Assembly (NCBI GenBank): GCA_964347915.1
Contig: CAYGAM010000013.1
Location: forward strand, 1 to 32,748
Direction: 5' to 3'
Length of the DNA: 32,748 bases
From: CAYGAM01 sp964347915
Lineage (GTDB): Archaea; Thermoproteota; Nitrososphaeria; Nitrososphaerales; Nitrosopumilaceae
This document shows positions 22,974 to 30,812 of this stretch, in pieces. Within the stretch, counting starts at the first letter, position 1. Each line of letters starts with the position of its first letter. A model generated the notes under the pieces. The model did not search any database. It was not told the DNA's origin and worked only from the letters and a program-made list of their open reading frames with translations. Made by a program: the position numbers and the translations under genes.

Positions 22974-24188
22974 ATGGCCTTGCACTACAATACATTCTTG
23001 AAGGTTTCAAAAAAAGTGGCGGGCGTAGAGTATGCCATACGGGACATTGTAGAGGCCGCCAGGCAGGTTCAGCAGCGAGGCATCAGGGTGGAATACCTCA
23101 ACATCGGCGATCCGGCCCAGTACGGCTTTCAACCGCCTCCAAATGTAAAGGAGGCTCTAATCGATGCTGTACGGCGGGGAGAAAATTATTACAGCCACTC
23201 TGAAGGCCTGCCGGAACTGCGCCGCGAGATAGCCCTCAAGGAATCGGCCAAGGGACTCTGCGTCTCCGGCGACGACATTCTGGTTACAAACGGCGTCTCC
23301 GAAGCGCTGGACATGGTAATGTCGTCCATAGTAGAGGACGGCGACGAGGTGTTGCTGCCGGGACCGTACTATCCGCCGTACGCGTCGTATGTCCGGTTGC
23401 ACGGCGGCACGCCGGTCGAATTTGCAGTAGATCTTGAAAACTCGGCGCCGGACATTGACGACATACGCTCCAAGATCACTCCAAGGACGGTAGCCGTCTG
23501 CCTCATATCTCCCAACAACCCTACTGGTGCTGTATTCAGCGCAAAGTCCCTTCGGCAGCTTGTGGATGTGGCAAACGAGCACAACCTCTACATAATATGC
23601 GATGAGATTTACGACAAGATTGTATTTGACGAAGAGTTTGCAGGGATAGGAAGCGTCTCTTCCGATTCTCCTGTCATACTGCTAAACGGCTTCTCCAAAG
23701 GGTACATGATGACAGGATGGCGCATAGGATACATTGCATTCAACCAGTCGCCAGGCCTGCAGCAGCTGCGAGAGAATCTGCCCAAGCTTGCCCGAGTCAG
23801 AATCTGCTCCAATCTTCCTGTGCAGTATGCCGCTCTGGAAGCATTGCGCGGACCGCAGGAATACATTGCCGACTTTGTATCGGAGATTAGGCGCCGCCGG
23901 GATCATACCATATCCAGGCTCAACTCCATTTCCGGAATATCATGTCCGAATCCTGGGGGGGCATTTTACGCATTTCCCAGGATAGAAGACAACCCGTACC
24001 GCACAGACAAGGAATTTGTCCTCAATCTGCTCAAATCCAAGGGCGTGCTGGCGGTCCACGGCTCCGGCTTTGGAGAAAAGTACGGCTCTGATCACTTTAG
24101 GCTGGTGTTTCTTCCGCCGGTTGAGATGCTGGATTCTGCCCTGGACAAGCTGGAAGAGTTTGTCAGTACTGCCACTTCCACATTCTGA
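22974..24188 (+). CDS. Class I/II PLP-dependent aminotransferase (alanine-aminotransferase-like)
   Basis: 404 residues, fold type I. Seen: YYSHSEGLPELRREIA, PGPYYPPYASYV, SPNNPTGAVFS (with the conserved Asn), CDEIYD with the PLP-N1 aspartate at 210, the Schiff-base lysine K242 in LNGFSKGYMMTGWRIGY, and an arginine in HFRLVFLPP near the end that binds the substrate carboxylate. The residue pattern resembles archaeal and bacterial alanine (AlaA/AlaC-like) or aspartate aminotransferases; substrate cannot be fixed by eye. The coding end overlaps the convergent PPOX gene by 26 bp. Confidence 0.9.
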   Translation: MALHYNTFLKVSKKVAGVEYAIRDIVEAARQVQQRGIRVEYLNIGDPAQYGFQPPPNVKEALIDAVRRGENYYSHSEGLPELRREIALKESAKGLCVSGDDILVTNGVSEALDMVMSSIVEDGDEVLLPGPYYPPYASYVRLHGGTPVEFAVDLENSAPDIDDIRSKITPRTVAVCLISPNNPTGAVFSAKSLRQLVDVANEHNLYIICDEIYDKIVFDEEFAGIGSVSSDSPVILLNGFSKGYMMTGWRIGYIAFNQSPGLQQLRENLPKLARVRICSNLPVQYAALEALRGPQEYIADFVSEIRRRRDHTISRLNSISGISCPNPGGAFYAFPRIEDNPYRTDKEFVLNLLKSKGVLAVHGSGFGEKYGSDHFRLVFLPPVEMLDSALDKLEEFVSTATSTF

Positions 24189-24555
24189 CAGGCGTAACCT
24201 CAATGATGCAGTCGGTATCGTCCAGCAGCTCCTGGGCGGCTTTTGTCATGCCGTCAAAATAGCGCAGAATGATTCGCTTTCCAATCTCCTTGACGCCCGA
24301 ATCTTCGATAAGCCTGGCCCTGCCTTGTCCTGCAACGCCGTAGATATCCGGCGCATTGACTCCCTTGTCCACGCAAAAGCCTACATTCGCATTTCTTCTG
24401 ACATTTCTTGCCTTTCTTGTCTTTGAATTGGTTCCAATGTAGAATCTGCCGTTCTCGTACATGTACCAGACCGGAACAATGTGCGGGCCGGCGTCTTCCG
24501 CCGTGGCCAGCCTTACCACCAGCCCTTTGCGAAGAAAGTCATCCCGGCGCTGCAT
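24163..24555 (-). CDS. PPOX-class (pyridoxamine-phosphate-oxidase-like) flavin/F420-binding protein
   Basis: 130 residues, split-barrel fold. LRKGLVVRLATAEDAGPHIV with PVWYMYENGRFYIGTNSKTR and KARNVRRNANVGFCVD is the standard opening of PPOX-class F420- or FMN-dependent oxidoreductases. The last gene of a three-gene minus-strand set, it overlaps the membrane-protein gene by 17 bp. The nearby npdG-like gene, which handles reduced F420, argues for F420 rather than FMN (inference). The 3' end overlaps the aminotransferase gene by 26 bp. Confidence 0.8.
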   Translation of the reverse strand: MQRRDDFLRKGLVVRLATAEDAGPHIVPVWYMYENGRFYIGTNSKTRKARNVRRNANVGFCVDKGVNAPDIYGVAGQGRARLIEDSGVKEIGKRIILRYFDGMTKAAQELLDDTDCIIEVTPVRMWKWQY

Positions 24556-24772
24556 TCTTCCTAAACCCCAAAAATATCATGAACAGCCCTCCGGCTATCA
24601 TGGCAACAGAGAGCTTTTCGTTTGTAAATTCTGAATTCAGAATAAAATCCGCCACAAACTCCGGCGACCAGAGTATTGTCTGGCGCACAAGCGTAATGCA
24701 TGCCATGATTATAAACAGCAGTCCTATGGCCGTGTACCAGTTTCTGCCTCTGCGATAGTGTTCGGAACTCAT
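24539..24772 (-). CDS. Small two-helix membrane protein
   Basis: 77 residues from ATG 24772. Two hydrophobic spans are visible (WYTAIGLLFIIMACITLV and VAMIAGGLFMIFLGF) separated by a short loop. No family is recognised. It is placed between npdG-like and PPOX genes with a 17-bp overlap to the latter, so it is very likely cotranscribed with both. Confidence 0.65.
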   Translation of the reverse strand: MSSEHYRRGRNWYTAIGLLFIIMACITLVRQTILWSPEFVADFILNSEFTNEKLSVAMIAGGLFMIFLGFRKNAAPG

Positions 24773-24790
24773 GTCCAGGCAGCGCATCCG

Positions 24791-25462
24791 TCATACTATC
24801 TTGATGCCTGGGTTTCTTATTTTGTTTCGTATCATTGCATTAAGCAAAAGCGGAGTTGCAATCTCGGCCATGTACGCCAGCCTGCCGCCTCCCAGCCTTA
24901 TGGGACGCAGCCCCTCAATGTCCTTTATGAGGCCCTCCACTGCTGATACGGCGCCTTCGTCGTCTCCGCATACAAAAATGTCATAATTTAGTTCAATTTT
25001 GGGATTGGCAAGCTTTTTTTCTGATATTACGTGAAATGCAGACACTACCCTGCCTGCATTCTTTGCATGCCTTGATACCATTGCATGGGACGGCTCTTTG
25101 CCGTCCTTTATCGGAATAAATTCAAAGCCTGCGTCGGTCTTTGTCATTGGTACAATGGGGGATACTATCACGCAATCTTCTCCCGCCTCCCCAAGCACCT
25201 GCGGGCAGACCGCATCTATGTTCTCGTATGGTATGGACAGTATCAGAACATCGCTCTGCCTGGCAATGTCTGAATTGGCGCCGCCTGTTATTGAGCCTGG
25301 CACGGTCCCGTATGCGTCGCGGGCAATACTCTTGTATTCTGTAGCGGAATCGGCCGCTCTTTTGGCGTCCCTTGAGCCTATCATGATATCGTGCTTGCGG
25401 CACCAGCGCATGGCAAAACCCCTGCCCATTCCGCCGGTTCCGCCTATTATGCCAATTTTCAC
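24791..25462 (-). CDS. npdG: NADPH:F420 oxidoreductase-like protein
   Basis: 223 residues. The N-terminal KIGIIGGTGGMGRGFAMRW with MIGSRDAKRA is the NADP-binding Rossmann motif of F420-dependent NADP reductases. Conserved blocks SDVLILSIPYENID, SPIVPMT, and VSAFHVISEKKL follow. It transfers hydride between F420 and NADP in the cytosol. The start is GTG at 25462, giving MKIGIIGG, which is the family norm. A TATA-like AAAGATAATAA lies about 27 nt upstream in the divergent spacer. It is the first gene of a probable three-gene operon. Confidence 0.85.
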   Translation of the reverse strand: MKIGIIGGTGGMGRGFAMRWCRKHDIMIGSRDAKRAADSATEYKSIARDAYGTVPGSITGGANSDIARQSDVLILSIPYENIDAVCPQVLGEAGEDCVIVSPIVPMTKTDAGFEFIPIKDGKEPSHAMVSRHAKNAGRVVSAFHVISEKKLANPKIELNYDIFVCGDDEGAVSAVEGLIKDIEGLRPIRLGGGRLAYMAEIATPLLLNAMIRNKIRNPGIKIV

Positions 25463-25477
25463 GCCATTTTTCTGACA

Positions 25478-25496
25478 ATCTTATTATTATCTTTAT
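25478..25496. promoter_or_regulatory. Divergent promoter npdG / histidine-phosphatase gene
   Basis: The stretch ATCTTATTATTATCTTTAT can form TATA boxes on both strands. On the minus strand it lies about 27 nt from the npdG GTG. On the plus strand it lies 23-27 nt from candidate starts 25504 and 25513. Confidence 0.45.
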
Positions 25497-26136
25497 GGAA
25501 TGCATGACTTGCTTGACACTCATTGTACTATTGCGGCACGGTCAGGCGCAAAACAATGTGGAAAAGGTGCTGGCAGGAAGAACGCCGGGCTTTGAACTGA
25601 CCGAGAACGGCATACGGCAGGCGCAGTCTGCCGCCCGCCTGCTTGAATCGCTCCGCATATCGCACATATATTCAAGCCCGATTACAAGGGCGCGCCAGAC
25701 TGCCGAGATCGTATCGGATGCTCTGTCGTCTGACATTACGCTTGACGACAGGCTGCTGGAACTTGACATGGGCCAGTTTACCGGCATGAGGTATGCCGAT
25801 ATTGAGCCGGCATACGGCAACGTGTTTGAGAAATTCTACTATGGGCATCCGGAGGTGACAGAAAGCGGAATAGAGACGTTTGCGGATGTCAAGTCGCGCA
25901 TGTCGGACATCATGGATCATGTAGTAGCAAGCCACGATGATGAGAATGTCCTGCTGGTAACGCACATGGACCCGATAAAGGCAATGCTCTCAAATGTGGC
26001 AAACATGCATCCGCAGTCGCTGTACCGGCTCTTGATCGCAAACGCGTCGCTTACGATACTCGGATGCAATGACGGCGTCCTGTCCCTCATGGGAGTCAAT
26101 GTAATGGATACTGACCGGTTTAATCACAGCTGGTAG
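25495..26136 (+). CDS. Histidine phosphatase superfamily protein (phosphoglycerate-mutase-like)
   Basis: 213 residues. LLRHGQAQNN holds the catalytic RHG histidine. YSSPITRARQTAE supplies the second arginine, LELDMGQFTGM the conserved glutamate, and VTHMDP the second catalytic histidine. This is a phosphoglycerate-mutase / alpha-ribazole-phosphatase-like enzyme; the substrate is unknown. Starts at ATG 25495, ATG 25504 or TTG 25513 are possible. The last gives MTLIVLLRHG, the most family-like N-terminus, and has the best TATA spacing. Confidence 0.88.
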   Translation: MECMTCLTLIVLLRHGQAQNNVEKVLAGRTPGFELTENGIRQAQSAARLLESLRISHIYSSPITRARQTAEIVSDALSSDITLDDRLLELDMGQFTGMRYADIEPAYGNVFEKFYYGHPEVTESGIETFADVKSRMSDIMDHVVASHDDENVLLVTHMDPIKAMLSNVANMHPQSLYRLLIANASLTILGCNDGVLSLMGVNVMDTDRFNHSW

Positions 26137-26277
26137 GACGGATTCCGGCAGGCTGCAGGGGAGCAGCATTTTCTGCATAATCGCATTTCTGCATTTCATG
26201 ACCTTGCTTAAAATGCCGCGCGGCGCCTGCTCTGCGTGCCGGCAGCGGGGAGGCTGGAATGCTTTCGATCACGCAGA

Positions 26278-26293
26278 TGTCCGAAAATAAAGC
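26278..26293. repeat. 16-bp direct repeat, copy 1
   Basis: TGTCCGAAAATAAAGC recurs exactly at 26406-26421, 128 bp downstream, inside the gene-free spacer. Confidence 0.85.
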
Positions 26294-26405
26294 ATGCAGT
26301 GCGTTCCTGCGGATTAAAAAATATCGTGCCAGAGTGAAAAAATGCGCGCCAGGCAGCCACTCTTCGGGGAGGCAGCATCTGTTGCGGCCGGAGCATTCCG
26401 AATGC

Positions 26406-26421
26406 TGTCCGAAAATAAAGC
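26406..26421. repeat. 16-bp direct repeat, copy 2
   Basis: Exact second copy of 26278-26293. Its A/T-rich core contrasts with the GC-rich surroundings and could be a binding site or TATA-like element. Confidence 0.85.
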
Positions 26422-27097
26422 CTGCGCCGCATCCTGCAATATGGCACAGGAACAAGCGAGAATTTGCGCGCGCTTTTTTTGAGCCGCCGCATCGGGCGGG
26501 GGCGCGCACGCGCAAGAGCTGGCATTTCCATGGCTTGTGCAGGCATGCTTGCTGCGCGCATGAGAATAATGGATACGCGCGCCGCGCCTGATTGCCACGC
26601 AGCTGCCTGACGTACAAAAGCCGGCATGCGGCATCGTGGGCGCCTGGGATGCTGCACAGGCGCGGTCAAGTGCGGCGCTGTACGTGCATTGCGTACTGCA
26701 CCGTACAAGCATGGCGTACTGCGCTGCACAGGCGCGATACCGTACCGTCATTTCGCATGACAGAATAACAGGCCGGAAGAATTGGGCGGCGATAAACGGC
26801 GGACATCACTTCAGCATACTGCATCCTAACAAAAGGCTCTGCTCACTGCGCCGCTTGGAATTCACAAGGCATTGGCGGCTTTGATTCTGGCGCTGCACGG
26901 CGTGCTTTTGCAAGGCGCGCAAGCCATGCCATGCGCTGCCGGCATGCTAAACCGCGCATGCCCCATGTCCCGCTCTGGTTTGCTCGCGTCATGCCGTCAA
27001 AATACCGCAAGTCCCAGAGCGCATGCCCTCCATCCGATGCATGGCGCACAGTTTGCCTCATTTTGAGCATGCGGCCCGCGCCCCGAAAAAAACTGCC

Positions 27098-27112
27098 AAA
27101 TCTTTAAATAGA
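27098..27112 (+). promoter_or_regulatory. TATA box of terminal oxidase operon
   Basis: TCTTTAAATAG is centred about 34 nt upstream of the ATG at 27140, leaving a leader of only a few bases. Confidence 0.6.
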
Positions 27113-27139
27113 AAACTAAAACTTTTCAGATTAATCATC

Positions 27140-27400
27140 ATGAGAACTTTGTTTGTTCTTTTTGTTTTGGCAGTGCTGATAGTGATACCCGCCGCAAATT
27201 ACGTGCTGGCAGCAGGCGACGAGCCTGGAGAGTACCTGGACCGCAGAGTTGAGATATGGAACCTCTTCTTTCGCATGATGACTGTTGCATTTACAATAGG
27301 AGCCATTGTATCGGGGACGATAATCTGGCTTATACTGCGCTTCCGAGAGTCCAATCCCAAGGCAAAGCCGACTCCGTACGAAGAGGCGGGAGAGTGGTAG
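27140..27400 (+). CDS. CoxB N-terminal half: signal peptide plus first membrane helix
   Basis: 86 residues: MRTLFVLFVLAVLIVIPAAN is a signal-peptide-like helix. After a short outside loop, EIWNLFFRMMTVAFTIGAIV and SGTIIWLILRFRES form TM1 as in subunit II of heme-copper oxidases. It ends 1 bp before the next gene, which starts with TM2 and the CuA domain. Together they equal one normal CoxB, so this is a split subunit II. ATG 27140 is chosen by the signal peptide and the TATA box; upstream in-frame sequence is promoter. Confidence 0.8.
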   Translation: MRTLFVLFVLAVLIVIPAANYVLAAGDEPGEYLDRRVEIWNLFFRMMTVAFTIGAIVSGTIIWLILRFRESNPKAKPTPYEEAGEW

Positions 27401-27401
27401 A

Positions 27402-27833
27402 ATGGGCAGCCATTCAAACTGGCCGGAATGGATCTACATCGGAGTGGTAGTGGCGCTGCTTGTATGGGTGGGAGCCGAAGCATGGAATGTTGAAAGAATA
27501 GTTGAGCACATACCTGAGGATGCCGAAGTGATAAAGGTTACCGGCCAGCAGTGGTTTTGGTCTTTTGAGCATGAGGATGGAACTACAGAGATCGGCCAGC
27601 TTCACTTAGAGGCAGGCAAGGCGTACAAGTTTGAGGTAACATCAACAGATGTCAATCACAGCTTTAACATACACGACTATGTCGTGCTGATGGACGCCAT
27701 ACCGGGCAGGACAAACATAGTGTGGTTCTCGCCGACCGAAGCCGGCGAATACGACATACAGTGCAGAGAGTACTGCGGGCTGATACACTACAACATGCGC
27801 GGCAAGCTGATAGTTGAGGAGCCTGTAGCATGA
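27402..27833 (+). CDS. coxB: Cytochrome c oxidase subunit II, CuA domain part
   Basis: 143 residues: one TM helix (WIYIGVVVALLVWVGAEAW) and an outside cupredoxin domain with VTGQQWFWSFEHEDG. CuA ligands are visible: His in DVNHSFNIHD, and C-x-E-x-C-x3-H-x2-M in CREYCGLIHYNM. It accepts electrons from a soluble or membrane copper carrier and passes them to heme a in subunit I. It starts 1 bp after the preceding stop and is followed by coxA. Confidence 0.92.
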   Translation: MGSHSNWPEWIYIGVVVALLVWVGAEAWNVERIVEHIPEDAEVIKVTGQQWFWSFEHEDGTTEIGQLHLEAGKAYKFEVTSTDVNHSFNIHDYVVLMDAIPGRTNIVWFSPTEAGEYDIQCREYCGLIHYNMRGKLIVEEPVA

Positions 27834-27858
27834 CGCCTTTAACTATATTTACACCAAT

Positions 27859-27863
27859 GGAGG
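27859..27863 (+). promoter_or_regulatory. Shine-Dalgarno of coxA
   Basis: GGAGG lies 10 nt before the ATG at 27874, a leadered internal-operon start in contrast to the leaderless first genes in this window. Confidence 0.6.
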
Positions 27864-27873
27864 ATGAATCTGC

Positions 27874-29400
27874 ATGGTGCTAGAACTTCAGCGGCCAAGA
27901 CCGATCTGGCAGATCATGTTCTCCACGCACCACACGGATGTGGGGCTCTTGTACCTTATCACGTCGCTTGCATTCCTGTTTATGGGAGGCGCGCTGGCGC
28001 TTGCAATCCGACTTGAACTCTTTCTTCCAGGCTCGCAGTTTATCGCAGACTCGATGACGTTCAACAGGATATTTACCGTGCATGGAACTACTCTGATATT
28101 TCTCTTCATACTGCCGTCCGCGTCGGCAGTTGGAAACTATTTTGTCCCGATTATGGTCCGCTACAAGGACATGGCGTACCCCAAGCTCAATGCAATAGCA
28201 TTCTGGATGATACCGCCGGGAGGGGCGCTCATCTGGCTGGGTTTTGCGGACTTTACATGGTATGCAACGCCGCCGTACTCGATAATCAGCGCGCCCGGTC
28301 CTGCTGCCGACATGTGGATATTCGGACTGAAGATACTTGGAATATCCTCAATCCTGGGAGCCATCAACTTTATCGTAACCATACTAAAGTGCAAGCATCC
28401 GGACATGTCGATAGGGCAGGTGCCGCTGCTCGCATGGTCTTTTCTGTCATCATCCCTCATCATACTCGTAGCCCTGCCGACGTTTGCAGCGGCGCTTCTC
28501 ATGCTGCTTACCGACAGGCTCGGAGTCAGCGGATTCTTCAATCCTGCAATGGGCGGCGATCCCATAGCGTACGCCCATCTGTTCTGGTTTACCTTTCATC
28601 CAGAAGTCTATGTTCTTGTCATACCTGCAATAGGAATGATGTATGAAATCATACCCAGGTTTTCAAGAAAGCCGATCTTTAGCATGAGCTCTGGAATATT
28701 TGCATTCGTACTGCTGGCCATTGTGGGCTTTTCATCCTGGGCTCATCACATGTATGCAACAGGCATGTCCTTTACGGAAAAGACCGTATTCATGGTGGGC
28801 ACGCTGGCGGCAGTGCCTGCGTCTGCAATGCATGTCTTTAACTTTCTGGCTACCATGTGGAACGGCAGGATAAAGTTTGCCACTCCGATGATGTGGGCTG
28901 TTGGCGGAATAGCGCTATTCTTCTCTGCCGGAGCCGGCGGCGTGGTGAACAGCGCAATGCCGCTGGACTTTGTAACGCACGACTCGTACTGGGTTGTAGG
29001 ACACTTCCACCTGTTTGTGATGGGAACCATTGCATTTGGAACCATAGGCTACATTTACTATATGTTCCCGTATGTTACGGGCAGAATGTACAATGAAAAG
29101 ATGGGCGTTGCCCACTTTGTAATGGCGTTTATTGGAACCGTCCTGGTATTCTTCACGCAGCATGTTCTGGGGCTCTTTGGAATGCCCAGGCGCATATACG
29201 ACTATCCTGCCATACCGGAATGGATTGCAATGAACCAGATAGCCACAATAGGGGCAATGCTGATAGGAATAAGCATGGCGATATTCCTGGGCAACATGGT
29301 GTACAGTTCGGCAAAGGGCAGGCCGGCCAACATGGATGATCCGTTCAATCTTGGCGGGAAATACTATTATCCGTACCAGCAAAAGAACCCGCATCATTAG
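27874..29400 (+). CDS. coxA: Heme-copper terminal oxidase subunit I
   Basis: 508 residues with about 12 membrane helices. Ligand motifs: STHHTDVGLL at the start, the low-spin heme histidine in FTVHGTTLIF, the CuB/Tyr cross-link motif FTFHPEVYVLVIP, the CuB pair in WAHHMYATG, and the heme histidines in VVGHFHLFVMG. The glutamate in HPEVY is the marker of A1-type oxygen reductases. It reduces oxygen to water and pumps protons. Operon neighbours are CoxB halves upstream and a cupredoxin protein 11 bp downstream. Confidence 0.97.
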   Translation: MVLELQRPRPIWQIMFSTHHTDVGLLYLITSLAFLFMGGALALAIRLELFLPGSQFIADSMTFNRIFTVHGTTLIFLFILPSASAVGNYFVPIMVRYKDMAYPKLNAIAFWMIPPGGALIWLGFADFTWYATPPYSIISAPGPAADMWIFGLKILGISSILGAINFIVTILKCKHPDMSIGQVPLLAWSFLSSSLIILVALPTFAAALLMLLTDRLGVSGFFNPAMGGDPIAYAHLFWFTFHPEVYVLVIPAIGMMYEIIPRFSRKPIFSMSSGIFAFVLLAIVGFSSWAHHMYATGMSFTEKTVFMVGTLAAVPASAMHVFNFLATMWNGRIKFATPMMWAVGGIALFFSAGAGGVVNSAMPLDFVTHDSYWVVGHFHLFVMGTIAFGTIGYIYYMFPYVTGRMYNEKMGVAHFVMAFIGTVLVFFTQHVLGLFGMPRRIYDYPAIPEWIAMNQIATIGAMLIGISMAIFLGNMVYSSAKGRPANMDDPFNLGGKYYYPYQQKNPHH

Positions 29401-29411
29401 GAGATGAGAAG

Positions 29412-30365
29412 ATGAGCCAGATACAAGAACAGCAGGACCTGATATACAGAACATCGCCGGGCAGGCTTGTCCGCATGATGGTGATCATGCTTGGAATATG
29501 CATTGCCGGAGGCGCCATATTCTTTGGAATGTGGGATTACTGGATATCAGAGCTGCCTCCAGTCGTAACGCAGGCAGTGGAAGAGGTCGCGCCGCAGGCG
29601 GTCCCGTCCGGCGACGATATTCCGGTAACGCTCAAGTTTGTCGAATCAGAAGATCTGCTGACTCTGGGATTTAATGCGCTGCATACGGAGCCTGACGGCA
29701 ATCCTACGATACACGCCAAGGTTGGCGATCGCATACTGTTCGACGTAGAGAATGCAGGGCGATCATTCCATGCCTTTGGCGTAACCGCGCAGGAAGCAGG
29801 ATACGAGGGAGTAATAGTGGGAACAGAGATTGCAACAGGACTGCAGCCGATGCTGCCTGGCGAGACCGGCATGTCTGAATTCGTGCCTGCCGAGCCTGGA
29901 ACGTACTATTACATTTGTACCGTAGCAGGGCACAGGGAGCAGGGAATGGTCGGCGAAATCATAGTGGAAGAAGCCGAGGTTCGCGAGGCGGCAGCTCCTA
30001 CAGGAGTCTCGCACTCGTTTGAACTCAACTTTGTCGAGTCTGATGATCTTTTGACGCTTGGCTTTAACGCGGTGCAGGGCGAGCCTGACGCAAATCCCGA
30101 ACTTGCGGTGTCGTCCGGCGACGAGGTTACCGTAAAAGTGAACAACATTGGGCGATCCTTCCACTCGTTCGGCATATCTGCAGATCCTGAGGATTACACC
30201 AACACGCTGTGGAATTCAGAGATTGCATCGTCCACAAGCCCGTTGCTGCCTGGCGAGTCCGGCGAGGTAACGTTTACTGCAGGCGCTCCAGGACGATACT
30301 ATTACATCTGCACTGTTCCAGGACATACAATACAGGGCATGCAGGGCTCGTTCATAGTGAATTAG
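29412..30365 (+). CDS. Membrane-anchored protein with two type-1 copper (cupredoxin) domains
   Basis: 317 residues. A single N-terminal membrane helix (about 20-43) is followed by two homologous cupredoxin domains. Each has a first histidine in GRSFHAFGV or GRSFHSFGI and the C-x4-H-x4-M loop (YYICTVAGHREQGM; YYICTVPGHTIQGM), the full set of type-1 copper ligands. A shared opening (VESEDLLTLGFNAL / VESDDLLTLGFNAV) shows an internal duplication. The likely role is delivering electrons to CuA in place of cytochrome c, as expected for copper-based thaumarchaeal respiration. A GGAG at 29400-29403 serves as ribosome-binding site. Confidence 0.93.
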   Translation: MSQIQEQQDLIYRTSPGRLVRMMVIMLGICIAGGAIFFGMWDYWISELPPVVTQAVEEVAPQAVPSGDDIPVTLKFVESEDLLTLGFNALHTEPDGNPTIHAKVGDRILFDVENAGRSFHAFGVTAQEAGYEGVIVGTEIATGLQPMLPGETGMSEFVPAEPGTYYYICTVAGHREQGMVGEIIVEEAEVREAAAPTGVSHSFELNFVESDDLLTLGFNAVQGEPDANPELAVSSGDEVTVKVNNIGRSFHSFGISADPEDYTNTLWNSEIASSTSPLLPGESGEVTFTAGAPGRYYYICTVPGHTIQGMQGSFIVN

Positions 30366-30368
30366 AAT

Positions 30369-30812
30369 TTGGCCCTGCAGTATCTTGCCCTCGCAACGCT
30401 TGCAGTCCTCTATTCGCTCATGTTTATTGGAGGATACGTATCGGCTGCCGGCCTTGGGCTTACCTGCCCGGACTGGCCGCTGTGCCCCAACGGCCTGCTG
30501 CCGGACGACGAATTTCTAATAGAATGGATTCACAGATTTGTGGCTGCTTCAACGGGCGCGCTTGTGCTTGCCACTACTGTTGGCAGCTGGATCTCAAAAA
30601 AGACCAATGCCAAGATTAGAATAACCAGCGCCATGGCGTCCATATTTGTCGTAACCCAGATTACACTGGGCGCCATCGTAATTGATACAAAGCTGCATGC
30701 CGTTCTGGTCGCAGTGCACCTGGGCATAGGCATACTCCTCTTTGCCATGGTGCTGCTTACCGCCGTCTTTGCGTTTAGAATGGCCAGGCGGACCGTCCAG
30801 TCTAAGATCTAA
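30369..30812 (+). CDS. Half-size CtaA/Cox15-like heme A synthase
   Basis: 147 residues with four membrane helices, half the length of the classical eight-helix CtaA. GLGLTCPDWPLCPNGLLP carries the C-x4-C pair of the first outside loop; IEWIHRFVAASTGALVLA and LHAVLVAVHLGIGILLF hold the conserved histidines. The short form is known in archaea (for example Aeropyrum), where a homodimer or heterodimer is assumed. It should convert heme O to heme A for CoxA. The start is TTG at 30369, 3 bp after the preceding stop. The 3' end overlaps the convergent gene by 11 bp. Confidence 0.85.
   Translation: MALQYLALATLAVLYSLMFIGGYVSAAGLGLTCPDWPLCPNGLLPDDEFLIEWIHRFVAASTGALVLATTVGSWISKKTNAKIRITSAMASIFVVTQITLGAIVIDTKLHAVLVAVHLGIGILLFAMVLLTAVFAFRMARRTVQSKI

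Larger units (their letters stand above)
26137..27097. other. Long gene-free spacer, GC-rich with short repeats
   Basis: About 960 bp. ORFs on both strands (up to 165 codons) translate to Arg/Ala/Cys/Pro-rich sequence without ordinary protein character, and several overlap in different frames. It carries short direct repeats at 26278/26406 and at about 26650/26722 (GCTGCACAGGCGCG), and several GTAC words between 26680 and 26745. No tRNA, rRNA or CRISPR is recognised. Confidence 0.55.

Noticed and set aside
26120..26751. Three overlapping minus-strand ORFs of 145-173 codons in the empty spacer
   Set aside because: They overlap each other in different frames, are rich in Arg, Ala and Cys, and reflect GC-rich DNA without stop codons rather than coding.
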